This document shows positions 7,754-15,304 of a DNA stretch of 16,645 nt, piece by piece; positions within the stretch are counted from its first letter, which is position 1, and each line of letters begins with the position of its first letter. Made by a program: the position numbers and the translations under genes. The stretch spans positions 1,438 through 18,082 of the forward strand of contig DKVF01000098.1 of NCBI GenBank assembly GCA_002491065.1, given 5' to 3'. Under the pieces are notes generated by a model. It made no database searches and was not told the DNA's origin. It saw only the letters and a list, made by a program, of their open reading frames with translations. This DNA is from Peptococcaceae bacterium UBA7185 (GTDB lineage Bacteria; Bacillota; Peptococcia; Peptococcales; Peptococcaceae).

Positions 7754-9283
7754 TTAGTGTTTGAAATGACGTACACCGGTAAATACCATTGCAATCCCAT
7801 GCTCATTGCAAGCATCGATGGATTCCTGATCGCGTACAGAACCGCCAGGCTGAATTACTGCGGTAATTCCTGCTGCTGCCGCTGCGTCAATAGTATCACG
7901 GAATGGGAAGAAAGCATCGGAAGCCAATACAGCGCCCTTACATTTTTCTCCAGCCTGTTCAAATGCAATATTGGCAGAGCCTACGCGATTCATCTGACCT
8001 GCCCCTACACCAAGACTTTGACCATCTTTTGTCACCACAATTGCATTGGATTTTACATGCTTTACAATATTCCAAGCAAAAATCAGTTCTTTCATCTGCT
8101 CTGCCGTCGGTGCTTTTTCCGTAACTATTTTGACATCTTCAGCTTTCAGAATATGATTATCTAATTCCTGTACCAAGAATCCGCCGCTTACCTTTTCAAT
8201 CCACATATCATTGGTAGGTACTTTTTCTCCAATTTCCAGCAAGCGTAAATTTTTCTTAGTACGCAAGACATCCAAGCTTTCTTCATCAAAGGACGGGGCA
8301 ATCACAGCTTCCATAAAGGTTGTCACAATCTGCTCTGCCGTGGCTTTATCCATGGGACGGTTTACTGCAATAATTCCGCCAAAAGCAGATACCGAATCCG
8401 CCTCATATGCACGATGATAAGCTTCGGCCAATGTTTCTCCGATGGCAGTTCCGCAAGGATTGGTATGCTTTATGATGACAGCCGCCGGCTGTACAAATTC
8501 ATTGACCAATTGCCATGCTGCATCCACGTCTACAATATTGTTGTAGGACAATTCTTTGCCGTGCAGCTGTTTTGCATTAGCTACTGTGCCGCTGGCAGGA
8601 ATTCCGGAACGATAAAATGCTGCTTTCTGATGGGGGTTTTCTCCATAACGCAACTCCTGTATTTTTTGACCGCCAAAAGCAATTTCCCCGGAAAAAGGAT
8701 CCGCACCAAAAGCATCGCTGAGATAATGACTGATAGCCGCATCATACTGTGCTGTATGTTGGAATGCTTCCAATGCCAAGCTCCGTTTCGTGGCCAAGCT
8801 CAATGCACCTGTCTCTTTCAGTTCTGCAACCACACTGTCATAACGGGCAGGATTTACCACGATTCCCACACGGTCATGATTTTTTGCTGCAGAACGTACC
8901 ATGGTAGGGCCGCCGATGTCAATGTTTTCAATAGCGTCTTCCAAAGTCACACCCGGTTTTGCGACAGTTGCCTGAAAAGGATATAAATTCACCACAACCA
9001 AATCAATAGGGGTAATGTTATGCTCTGCCAACACTGCCATATGCTCTGCGGTACCTTTAGCCAAAATTCCGCCATGTACAGCTGGATGCAATGTCTTTAC
9101 CCGGCCCTCCAAAATCTCCGGAAAATGTGTTACATCAGAGATGCCAGTTACAGCAACTCCTGCTTCTTTTAATGCCTTTGCAGTGCCGCCTGTAGAAACA
9201 ATTTCATAATCCAACATTGTTAATTCTCTAGCAAACTCCACAACACCTGTTTTATCCGATACACTGATTAATGCTCTCTTCAC
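7754..9283 (-). CDS. purH: Bifunctional AICAR transformylase / IMP cyclohydrolase
   Basis: It catalyses the last two steps to IMP: formylation of AICAR with 10-formyl-tetrahydrofolate, then ring closure. The 509 residues are full length. The N-terminal MGS-like cyclohydrolase domain begins KRALISVSDKTG and includes TLHPAVHGG (64-72) and IDIGGPTMVRSAAKN (121-135). The C-terminal transformylase domain carries LRYGENPHQ (211-219) and the catalytic Lys-His pair in KHTNPCG (272-278). The start is GTG at 9283, with AAGGGAG nine bases upstream inside the end of purN; no ATG gives the canonical N-terminus. Only four bases separate it from purN, so the two formyl-folate enzymes are tightly coupled. 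Confidence 0.97.
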   Translation of the reverse strand: MKRALISVSDKTGVVEFARELTMLDYEIVSTGGTAKALKEAGVAVTGISDVTHFPEILEGRVKTLHPAVHGGILAKGTAEHMAVLAEHNITPIDLVVVNLYPFQATVAKPGVTLEDAIENIDIGGPTMVRSAAKNHDRVGIVVNPARYDSVVAELKETGALSLATKRSLALEAFQHTAQYDAAISHYLSDAFGADPFSGEIAFGGQKIQELRYGENPHQKAAFYRSGIPASGTVANAKQLHGKELSYNNIVDVDAAWQLVNEFVQPAAVIIKHTNPCGTAIGETLAEAYHRAYEADSVSAFGGIIAVNRPMDKATAEQIVTTFMEAVIAPSFDEESLDVLRTKKNLRLLEIGEKVPTNDMWIEKVSGGFLVQELDNHILKAEDVKIVTEKAPTAEQMKELIFAWNIVKHVKSNAIVVTKDGQSLGVGAGQMNRVGSANIAFEQAGEKCKGAVLASDAFFPFRDTIDAAAAAGITAVIQPGGSVRDQESIDACNEHGIAMVFTGVRHFKH

Positions 9284-9287
9284 GGTT

Positions 9288-9899
9288 TTATTCTCCCTTC
9301 ACTTTTACAATACGTCCACAGACTTCCAAGCGTCCCTGCGCGAACAATTGAATTGCCTCCGAATACGCTTTATGTTCCTGCTCCAAAATGCGTGCCGATA
9401 AAGTATCCTCTGTGTCATTGTCCAACACCGGAACGACCTTCTGCAGGATGATAGCGCCGCTATCCATTCCTTCATCCACAAAATGCACAGTGCATCCTGC
9501 CACTTTCGCCCCATATTCCAAAGCCTGTCTCTGTCCATGCAGACCAGGAAAAGCTGGCAGTAAAGCCGGATGAATATTCATCACAGGGCAGTGTGCCTGA
9601 CTGATAAAATATGGACTCAAGATACGCATATATCCTGCCAAACAAATAAGCTGACAATCTGACTCTCCGATAATGCGCAGTAATTCTTTTTCATAGGCTT
9701 CCTTTGTATCGTATGCTTTAGGATTTACATGATACGCAGCAATACCGGCATTTTTAGCATGCTCCAAAGCTTTCGCTTCCCCTTTATCGCTGAGTACTAC
9801 CGCAATTTCTCCGTCAATTTTTCCTTCCGCGATAGAGTGCATAATCGCTACCAAATTAGACCCTCTGCCTGAGGCCAATACCGCAATTCTGATTCCCAT
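9288..9899 (-). CDS. purN: Phosphoribosylglycinamide (GAR) formyltransferase, folate-dependent
   Basis: It transfers the formyl group of 10-formyl-tetrahydrofolate to GAR, step three. The 203-residue protein matches the family length. It has the phosphate-binding GRGSN (11-15), the catalytic Asn108 and His110 in NIHPALLP, the conserved PGLHGQRQALE segment and the catalytic Asp146 in MDSGAII. The start is ATG 9899, preceded by a G-rich ribosome binding site in a run of G's. It follows purM after an unusually long 125-nt gap containing a stable hairpin. Its 3' end holds the purH ribosome binding site. No formate-dependent purT is present in the window. Confidence 0.97.
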   Translation of the reverse strand: MGIRIAVLASGRGSNLVAIMHSIAEGKIDGEIAVVLSDKGEAKALEHAKNAGIAAYHVNPKAYDTKEAYEKELLRIIGESDCQLICLAGYMRILSPYFISQAHCPVMNIHPALLPAFPGLHGQRQALEYGAKVAGCTVHFVDEGMDSGAIILQKVVPVLDNDTEDTLSARILEQEHKAYSEAIQLFAQGRLEVCGRIVKVKGE

Positions 9900-9956
9900 A
9901 ATCCGCCCCCCTTTTTACTTATTCTGTTATGTCTGATTTTTATTCTAAGAAACTGG

Positions 9957-10006
9957 AAAAAGGACTGCCGCAGGAATTACGTTATTTCCTTGTGCAACAA
10001 TCCTTT
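9957..10006 (-). terminator. Long hairpin with U-run in the purM-purN gap, candidate internal attenuator
   Basis: On the minus strand, AAAGGATTGTTGC (10006-9994) pairs along its whole length with GCGGCAGTCCTTT (9971-9959), counting three G-U pairs. The enclosed AGGAAATAACGTAATTCCT (9990-9972) forms its own stem with one mismatch and a three-base loop. Excluding the outer A-U pairs, the stem is followed by five U's (9961-9957). This has the shape of an intrinsic terminator lying inside an operon. It may set purMF versus purNHDL levels, protect mRNA ends, or be a processing site; which one is inference. Confidence 0.55.
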
Positions 10007-10014
10007 CCTCCTTT
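10007..10014 (-). promoter_or_regulatory. Orphan strong Shine-Dalgarno (AAAGGAGG) ahead of the purM-purN hairpin
   Basis: AAAGGAGG on the minus strand directly precedes the hairpin but serves no recognised gene. Six bases later TTG (10000-9998) would open a seven-codon frame, TTG TTG CAC AAG GAA ATA ACG TAA, that runs inside the hairpin. If translated, ribosomes would disrupt the outer stem. This could be a leader peptide or the remnant of a lost gene start; I cannot tell which. Confidence 0.35.
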
Positions 10015-10024
10015 ACATCACTAC

Positions 10025-11077
10025 TTACAGTTCACAGCTTTTATCAATAACTACTTTTTTCTCACCGCTGACCACGTTCCCGATTTCATATACAGGCTGT
10101 TCCATCTGAGCACATGCTTCTTTTACTTTTGCAGCATTTTCTTTATCACAAATAAGCACAAAACCAATGCCCATGTTGAATGTACGATACATTTCCCGTT
10201 TTTCCACATTTCCTTTTTCTTGAATTAACTGGAAAATAGGCAATGCCGGCCATGCAGTGCTGTCAATCTGTACCTGACAATTTTCAGGCAGTACCCGCGG
10301 AATATTTTCCAGCAAGCCACCGCCAGTGATATGTGCCATGCCTTTAACTTCACACTTTTGCAATAACTCCAGAATTACTTTCACATAGATTTTTGTTGGA
10401 GTTAAGATTACATCACCCAACTTTGCACCCAGAGAAGCAATTTCTTCGTCCATTTTTAATCCGGCATGTTCTAACAATACTTTACGGGCCAGGGAAAAAC
10501 CATTGCTGTGTACGCCAGTCGATGGTAATCCCAAAACCACATCGCCAGCACAAATTTTACTGCCATCAATCATTTTCTTCTTATCTACAATTCCTACAGT
10601 AAAACCAGCTACATCATATTCCCCTACCGGATAAAAGCCCGGCATTTCCGCTGTTTCGCCACCAATCAATGCACAACCTGCTTGGCGGCAACCCTCGGCA
10701 ATTCCGGAAACCACTGCGGCCACCTGCTCTGGTTCACACTTTCCTACTGCAAGATAGTCCAAGAAAAACAGCGGTTCCGCGCCATTTACCAACACATCGT
10801 TGACGCACATTGCTACTGCATCGATACCGATGGTGTCATGTTTTCCCATCTCAAAAGCAATTTTTAACTTTGTGCCGACTCCGTCGGTGCCAGAAACCAG
10901 AATTGGTTCTTCATACTTATTTTTATCAATCGCAAATAAACCGCCAAAGCCGCCTAAATCCGTAACGACTTCCTCACGAAAAGTTGATTTTACAAGAGGC
11001 TTCATCAGTTCTACAGCCTGATTTCCCTTTGTAATATCCACGCCAGCTCCGCTATATGTCAAACTCTGTTCTGCCAT
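10025..11077 (-). CDS. purM: Phosphoribosylformylglycinamidine cyclo-ligase (AIR synthetase)
   Basis: It closes the imidazole ring of FGAM with ATP to give AIR, step five. The 350-residue protein has normal length. Recognisable segments are YSGAGVDITKGN near the N-terminus, the conserved SGTDGVGTK (62-70) of the PurM/SelD/HypE ATP-binding superfamily, GGETAEMPGFY in the middle, PSTGVHSNGFSL, and HITGGGLLENIPRVLP, which marks the C-terminal domain. The start is ATG 11077, 17 nt after purF; its GGAG lies right at the purF stop codon. The stop is followed by a 125-nt gap with a hairpin before purN. Confidence 0.97.
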   Translation of the reverse strand: MAEQSLTYSGAGVDITKGNQAVELMKPLVKSTFREEVVTDLGGFGGLFAIDKNKYEEPILVSGTDGVGTKLKIAFEMGKHDTIGIDAVAMCVNDVLVNGAEPLFFLDYLAVGKCEPEQVAAVVSGIAEGCRQAGCALIGGETAEMPGFYPVGEYDVAGFTVGIVDKKKMIDGSKICAGDVVLGLPSTGVHSNGFSLARKVLLEHAGLKMDEEIASLGAKLGDVILTPTKIYVKVILELLQKCEVKGMAHITGGGLLENIPRVLPENCQVQIDSTAWPALPIFQLIQEKGNVEKREMYRTFNMGIGFVLICDKENAAKVKEACAQMEQPVYEIGNVVSGEKKVVIDKSCEL

Positions 11078-11094
11078 TGCCTTCTCATCTCCTT

Positions 11095-12507
11095 TTATTC
11101 TAAAGCTTCTTTCACATTTTCATAATTTGGAGTTCCCATAGGATATTCTCCATTCAAGCATGCAGTGCAAAATCCGCAGCCGCTCCATTCCACTGCGCGC
11201 AGAATCCCTTCCATACTCAAATAATGAAGGCTGTCCGCGCCAATATATTCACAAATTTCATCCACACTTTTCTTTGAAGCAATCAACTCATCGGGATTTC
11301 CTGTGTCAACGCCGTAAAAGCAAGGATATTTTACTGGCGGTGCACTGATGAGCATGTGTACCTCTTTTGCGCCGTATTCCCGCAACAGCTTCACTAACTT
11401 ACGGCTGGTTGTTCCCCGCACAATAGAATCATCTACTACTGCAATCCGTTTTCCTTCTAAAGCATCCCGAATTGGATTCAGTTTCAATTTTACCATCTGT
11501 TCCCGCATTTCCTGAGTAGGCATAATAAAACTGCGACCAGTATAGCGATTTTTTAAAATGCCTTGGGTATAAGGAATACCGCTTTCCTCTGCATAGCCAA
11601 TTGCTGCTGTTGTGCCTGAATCTGGTACTGCAATGACGGTATCCACATCCAACGGTGCTTCTTTTGCCAATTCTCTTCCCATCAAGCGACGTGCTTTGTT
11701 TACATTGATTCCATCAATATTACTGTCAGGACGGGCAATATAAATGAATTCAAAAATGCACAGTGCATTCTTTTCATGATTAAATAGCTTTGTAGAGTGC
11801 AGCCCATTCTCATCAATTGTGAGAATTTCACCTGGCTCTACATCCCGCAAGAAAGTTGCGCCGATCGCATCCAACGCACAGGATTCGGAAGCCACTACAT
11901 AACCGTCCTCTCCGATTTTCCCCAGACACAGGGGACGATTTCCATAGGGATCCCGCACTGCATATAATTTATTCTCTGTCATAATTACCAAGGAGTAAGA
12001 CCCTTTTAAATCAATCATTGCTTTTAGCATAGCCTGTTCCATATCATCCTGTCCATGACTGGCAATCAAGCCAACAATCTGCTCAGAATCAATTGTGGTG
12101 TGAAACAGGGAACCCCGTTCCATTAAATGATTGCGCAACTCTGCAGCGTTCGTTAAACTTCCGTTGTGCGCCAGAGCAATTTGCCCATGTTGAAACCGCG
12201 CTACAATAGGCTGGGTATTTTGCTGTGTTTTAGATTGTCCACTAGTGGAATAACGTACATGACCAATTCCTAAATACCCATTTAGGCTATCTAATGTCGA
12301 CTGGTTGAATACATCTGTCACCATACCTAAATTTTTGTAGTGATTTATGGCTTTGCCTTCGCTGACTGCAATCCCACAACCTTCCTGTCCTCTGTGCTGC
12401 AAAGAGAATAAACCTAGATAAATTAACTCTGATACAGAGCGTCCCGGCGCAAAAATTCCAAAAACGCCGCATTCTTCATTTATTTTTTCCAGTCTGTCAT
12501 CAAACAC
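11095..12507 (-). CDS. purF: Amidophosphoribosyltransferase
   Basis: It catalyses the committed first step, PRPP plus glutamine to phosphoribosylamine, and is the usual feedback-inhibited enzyme. The 470-residue protein is of the Bacillus type, with a short propeptide MFDDRLEKINEE that would be removed to expose Cys13 as the Ntn glutaminase nucleophile (CGVFGIFA). The phosphoribosyltransferase PRPP loop is VVDDSIVRGTTS (357-368). Cysteines 250, 396, 447 and 450 (the last two in CGFCTAC) match the four [4Fe-4S] ligands of the oxygen-sensitive B. subtilis enzyme. The start is GTG 12507, eight bases after AGGAGG; the ATG directly after AGGAGG is out of frame. It lies 21 nt after purC and 17 nt before purM. 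Confidence 0.97.
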   Translation of the reverse strand: MFDDRLEKINEECGVFGIFAPGRSVSELIYLGLFSLQHRGQEGCGIAVSEGKAINHYKNLGMVTDVFNQSTLDSLNGYLGIGHVRYSTSGQSKTQQNTQPIVARFQHGQIALAHNGSLTNAAELRNHLMERGSLFHTTIDSEQIVGLIASHGQDDMEQAMLKAMIDLKGSYSLVIMTENKLYAVRDPYGNRPLCLGKIGEDGYVVASESCALDAIGATFLRDVEPGEILTIDENGLHSTKLFNHEKNALCIFEFIYIARPDSNIDGINVNKARRLMGRELAKEAPLDVDTVIAVPDSGTTAAIGYAEESGIPYTQGILKNRYTGRSFIMPTQEMREQMVKLKLNPIRDALEGKRIAVVDDSIVRGTTSRKLVKLLREYGAKEVHMLISAPPVKYPCFYGVDTGNPDELIASKKSVDEICEYIGADSLHYLSMEGILRAVEWSGCGFCTACLNGEYPMGTPNYENVKEALE

Positions 12508-12528
12508 GATTCCATCCTCCTAAAATTC

Positions 12529-13245
12529 TTAGTTTAGTACCCGTCTCAAACGGCTCAACACAGTCTGATAAGCTTCTTCTACATTGCCGAGGTCCCGTCT
12601 AAATCGGTCTTTATCCATTTTCTCATTTGTGGTCGCATCCCACAAACGGCAACAGTCAGGAGAAATTTCATCAGCTAAAATAATTTCACCATCCGTGGTC
12701 CAACCAAATTCAATTTTGAAGTCAACTAAAATCAAATTACACTTTTGAAAAATATTTTGCAGGATCTCATTTATCTTCATTGTCTGCGCCTTAATTACAG
12801 CAAGATCCTCTTCTGTAGCGATACCCAACGCTATAATATGCGATTCATTTAACATCGGATCATTCAATGCATCATTCTTATAACAGAATTCCAGAGTAGG
12901 CTGTTTCAAAGGGGTTCCCTCTTCCACACCATAACGTTTGGCAAAGGAACCAGCTGCCACGTTACGTACAATCACCTCTAAAGGAACGATCTTGACAACC
13001 TTTACCAATTGTTCCCTGTCATTCAGTTTTTCTACCAGATGATGTTTGATACCGGCTTTTCCCAGTTCATTGAACAACAGCGTCGTGATTTCGTTGTTCA
13101 TCACACCTTTGTCTGTGATGCTCCCCTTTTTCACACCGTTGAAAGCGGTTGCGTCATCCTTATAACGAATCAAATACAGCGATTCGTCATCTGTTTTAAA
13201 TACTTTCTTCGCTTTGCCTTCATATAATTGTTCTAAAACTTCCAT
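12529..13245 (-). CDS. purC: Phosphoribosylaminoimidazole-succinocarboxamide (SAICAR) synthase
   Basis: It condenses CAIR with aspartate using ATP to give SAICAR. The 238-residue protein is the usual bacterial length. Signature segments are YEGKAKKVF (8-16), VPLEVIVRNVAAGS (87-100), VDFKIEFG (174-181) and the late motif ADEISPDCCRLWD (191-203). The start is ATG 13245 with GGGAG nine bases upstream. It sits 62 nt after purB and 21 nt before purF. No promoter is clear in the short gap ahead of it. Confidence 0.97.
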   Translation of the reverse strand: MEVLEQLYEGKAKKVFKTDDESLYLIRYKDDATAFNGVKKGSITDKGVMNNEITTLLFNELGKAGIKHHLVEKLNDREQLVKVVKIVPLEVIVRNVAAGSFAKRYGVEEGTPLKQPTLEFCYKNDALNDPMLNESHIIALGIATEEDLAVIKAQTMKINEILQNIFQKCNLILVDFKIEFGWTTDGEIILADEISPDCCRLWDATTNEKMDKDRFRRDLGNVEEAYQTVLSRLRRVLN

Positions 13246-13307
13246 TGTTTTTCGCTCCCGATGATCAATTTATTGTATTCCTGTGCTGTTAAATGTATCT
13301 GCTTTGT

Positions 13308-14603
13308 TTAAAGCAAACCGCAGCGTTTGAAAATATAGTCTACATTTTTAGTATGATAGCTGTAATCAAAGATATTGTCCAACTCTTCTTTGGTAATATA
13401 TTTCATGATATTTTCATCTTGCAACACCAACTCTTTAAAAGGCGTCTTGGTATCCCACGCCTGCAGCGCATTGGACTGTACCCATGGATATACAGTATCT
13501 CTTGGGACGCCTTTGCCTACGATTGTCAACATCAGTCTCTGAGAAAATACCAGTCCCAAGGTTTTCTCTACATTTGCCATCATCTGTTCTTCATGAATTT
13601 CCATATTTTTTACGACACCGATTGCCAGCTTCAAAATATAATACAATAATGTTGTACTATCTGGGATAATAATTCGTTCTACTGAAGAATGAGCCAAATC
13701 TCTTTCATGCCATAATACAGAATTTTCAAATGCGGGTACTACATTACCGCGAATAACACGAGCCAGACCACAAATACGTTCACAGGTCATTGGATTGCGC
13801 TTATGGGGCATTGCAGAAGAACCCTTTTGCCCTTTTTTGAATTCTTCCATCACTTCAAAAATTTCCGTTCTCTGCAAATTGCGGATTTCTGTCATAAACT
13901 TTTCTAAAGAAGTGGCCACGATTGCCAAAGTTGTCATATATTCATTATAATGGTCGCGGGAAATCACTTGCGTGGAAACCAGTTCCGGTTTTAGTCCCAA
14001 ATGCTCGCAGACATATTCCTCTATACGAGGGTCAATATTTGCAAAAGTACCTACTGCACCAGAAATTTGCCCTACACTTACAGTTTCAATAGCTCTTTCC
14101 ATACGTGCGATATTGCGCAGCATTTCTTCGTACCATACAGCCAATTTTAAACCAAAAGTAATAGGTTCTGCATGCACCGCATGAGTACGGCCGATACATA
14201 AAGTATCTTTGTACTGAATTGCTTTTTCCCGCAGTACTTCTGTAAATAGTTTCATTTGCTCTAAAATTGCCTCGCCGGCCTGTTTCATTTGTACTGCTTC
14301 TGAAGTATCTAGTACATCGGAGGAAGTCATCCCTGCATGCATATATTTAGCATCATCGCCAATATACTCACCAACGCAGGATAAAAAGGCAATTACATCA
14401 TGCCGTGTGGTTTTTTCTATTTCATTTACTCTGTCTACGTCAAAATTTGCTTTTGCTCTGATATTTTTTGCAGCTTCCTCAGGAATTTGACCAATGGCAG
14501 CCATCCCCTCGCAAGCCAGCACTTCTACTTCCATCATAATTCTTAGTTTGTTTTCCTGAGACCAAATCTTCGCCATTTCCGGCTGCGTATACCGCTCAAT
14601 CAT
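13308..14603 (-). CDS. purB: Adenylosuccinate lyase
   Basis: It removes fumarate from SAICAR in IMP synthesis and also from adenylosuccinate in AMP synthesis, so it serves both branches. The 431-residue protein belongs to the fumarase/aspartase superfamily. It shows TRHDV (66-70), GMTSSD (91-96), GRTHAVHAEP with His141 (138-147) and the flexible signature loop GSSAMPHKRNP (261-271), which carries the catalytic serine. I choose ATG 14603 because it yields the canonical MIERYT start. An in-frame TTG at 14612 would add three residues and leaves little room after the purine-rich GAGGAAGGAAG stretch. It follows purE by 85 nt. Confidence 0.97.
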   Translation of the reverse strand: MIERYTQPEMAKIWSQENKLRIMMEVEVLACEGMAAIGQIPEEAAKNIRAKANFDVDRVNEIEKTTRHDVIAFLSCVGEYIGDDAKYMHAGMTSSDVLDTSEAVQMKQAGEAILEQMKLFTEVLREKAIQYKDTLCIGRTHAVHAEPITFGLKLAVWYEEMLRNIARMERAIETVSVGQISGAVGTFANIDPRIEEYVCEHLGLKPELVSTQVISRDHYNEYMTTLAIVATSLEKFMTEIRNLQRTEIFEVMEEFKKGQKGSSAMPHKRNPMTCERICGLARVIRGNVVPAFENSVLWHERDLAHSSVERIIIPDSTTLLYYILKLAIGVVKNMEIHEEQMMANVEKTLGLVFSQRLMLTIVGKGVPRDTVYPWVQSNALQAWDTKTPFKELVLQDENIMKYITKEELDNIFDYSYHTKNVDYIFKRCGLL

Positions 14604-14646
14604 AAAACCCAACTTCCTTCCTCACATATTTAATTTTTTATTACAA

Positions 14647-14669
14647 TCCGTTTTTATATAATCAACGGA
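14647..14669 (-). repeat. Small inverted repeat in the purE-purB gap
   Basis: On the minus strand TCCGTT (14669-14664) can pair with AACGGA (14652-14647) around an AT-rich 11-base loop. No U-run follows, so this is not a good terminator. It could be a weak mRNA-stability element or chance in AT-rich DNA. Confidence 0.25.
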
Positions 14670-14688
14670 ACTTGTACTATAATAATTA

Positions 14689-15189
14689 CTATTCAATCAC
14701 CGTTTCCTGCACCCGTTTATTCTTTTCTTCTACCTGCTGTGCCATTTTCTCTTTATAAGCTTTTAGTTTACTGCGCAACTCTGGCTCTCTGCAAGCCAAT
14801 ATTTGAGCAGCTAAAATGCCAGCATTTTTGGCACCATTAATGGCAACAGTGGCCACCGGAATACCCGACGGCATCTGCACCATCGCATACAAGGCATCCA
14901 CACCGTTAAGCGCAGTGGCATTGATCGGTACACCAATCACAGGCAAGGTAGTCACAGCTGCAAGAACTCCACCCAAATGCGCCGCAGCACCTGCACCTGC
15001 AATGATTACCTCCAAACCCCGTTCTTCCGCACTTTCAGCATATTGTAAGGCTTTATACGGCGTACGATGCGCTGAAGCTACAACTAATTCACTTTCTATT
15101 CCAAACTCCCGCAATACCTTCACTGCATCCTGCATAATCTTTAAATCAGAATCACTGCCCATTACAATTCCTACTTTTGCATTGCCCAT
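14689..15189 (-). CDS. purE: Phosphoribosylaminoimidazole carboxylase / N5-CAIR mutase, PurE
   Basis: It supplies CAIR, either by rearranging N5-CAIR (with PurK) or, in class II enzymes, from AIR and CO2. The 166-residue protein has the PurE fold signatures GSDSD (11-15), SAHRTP (39-44), AGAGAAAHLGG (64-74) and VQMPSGIPVATVA (104-116), which place it closer to class I. Compared with the E. coli and B. subtilis proteins as I remember them, three active-site loops differ: GAAHLPG is AAAHLGG, DSL is DAL before VQMP, and the loop before NAG is shorter. No purK lies in the window. ATG 15189 has AGGAGG six bases upstream; the in-frame TTG 15204 precedes that site and is rejected. It is the first gene of the operon, 45 nt behind its promoter. 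Confidence 0.95.
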   Translation of the reverse strand: MGNAKVGIVMGSDSDLKIMQDAVKVLREFGIESELVVASAHRTPYKALQYAESAEERGLEVIIAGAGAAAHLGGVLAAVTTLPVIGVPINATALNGVDALYAMVQMPSGIPVATVAINGAKNAGILAAQILACREPELRSKLKAYKEKMAQQVEEKNKRVQETVIE

Positions 15190-15234
15190 AGTATTCCTCC
15201 TCAATCCATCTCAACTTGTTAACCAGAAAATAAT

Positions 15235-15263
15235 ATTATATAACAGAAATTCCTGATAGACAA
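15235..15263 (-). promoter_or_regulatory. Promoter of the purine operon
   Basis: On the minus strand TTGTCT (15263-15258), a 17-base spacer and a perfect TATAAT (15240-15235) lie ahead of purE. The predicted start near 15228 leaves a leader of only about 40 nt, too short for a purine riboswitch with an expression platform. The spacer contains the imperfect palindrome CAGGAATTTCTG, and a wider ACAGAA/TTCTGT inverted repeat flanks the -35; either could be an operator, but neither matches a motif I know. Confidence 0.65.
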
Positions 15264-15304
15264 CCTATTCTGTCATAATTTACGCTCATCTCTAAAATAA
15301 TCTA

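Noticed and set aside
8414..8986. A 190-codon plus-strand open frame opposite purH, and similar plus-strand frames elsewhere (for example 3587-3982, 15370-15870)
   Set aside because: They lie antisense to clear, conserved purine or hydrolase genes, have no supporting ribosome binding sites that I can see, and read as low-complexity shadow protein.
15190..15304. Guanine/adenine riboswitch upstream of purE
   Set aside because: The conserved core is absent on inspection and the promoter leaves only about 40 nt of leader.
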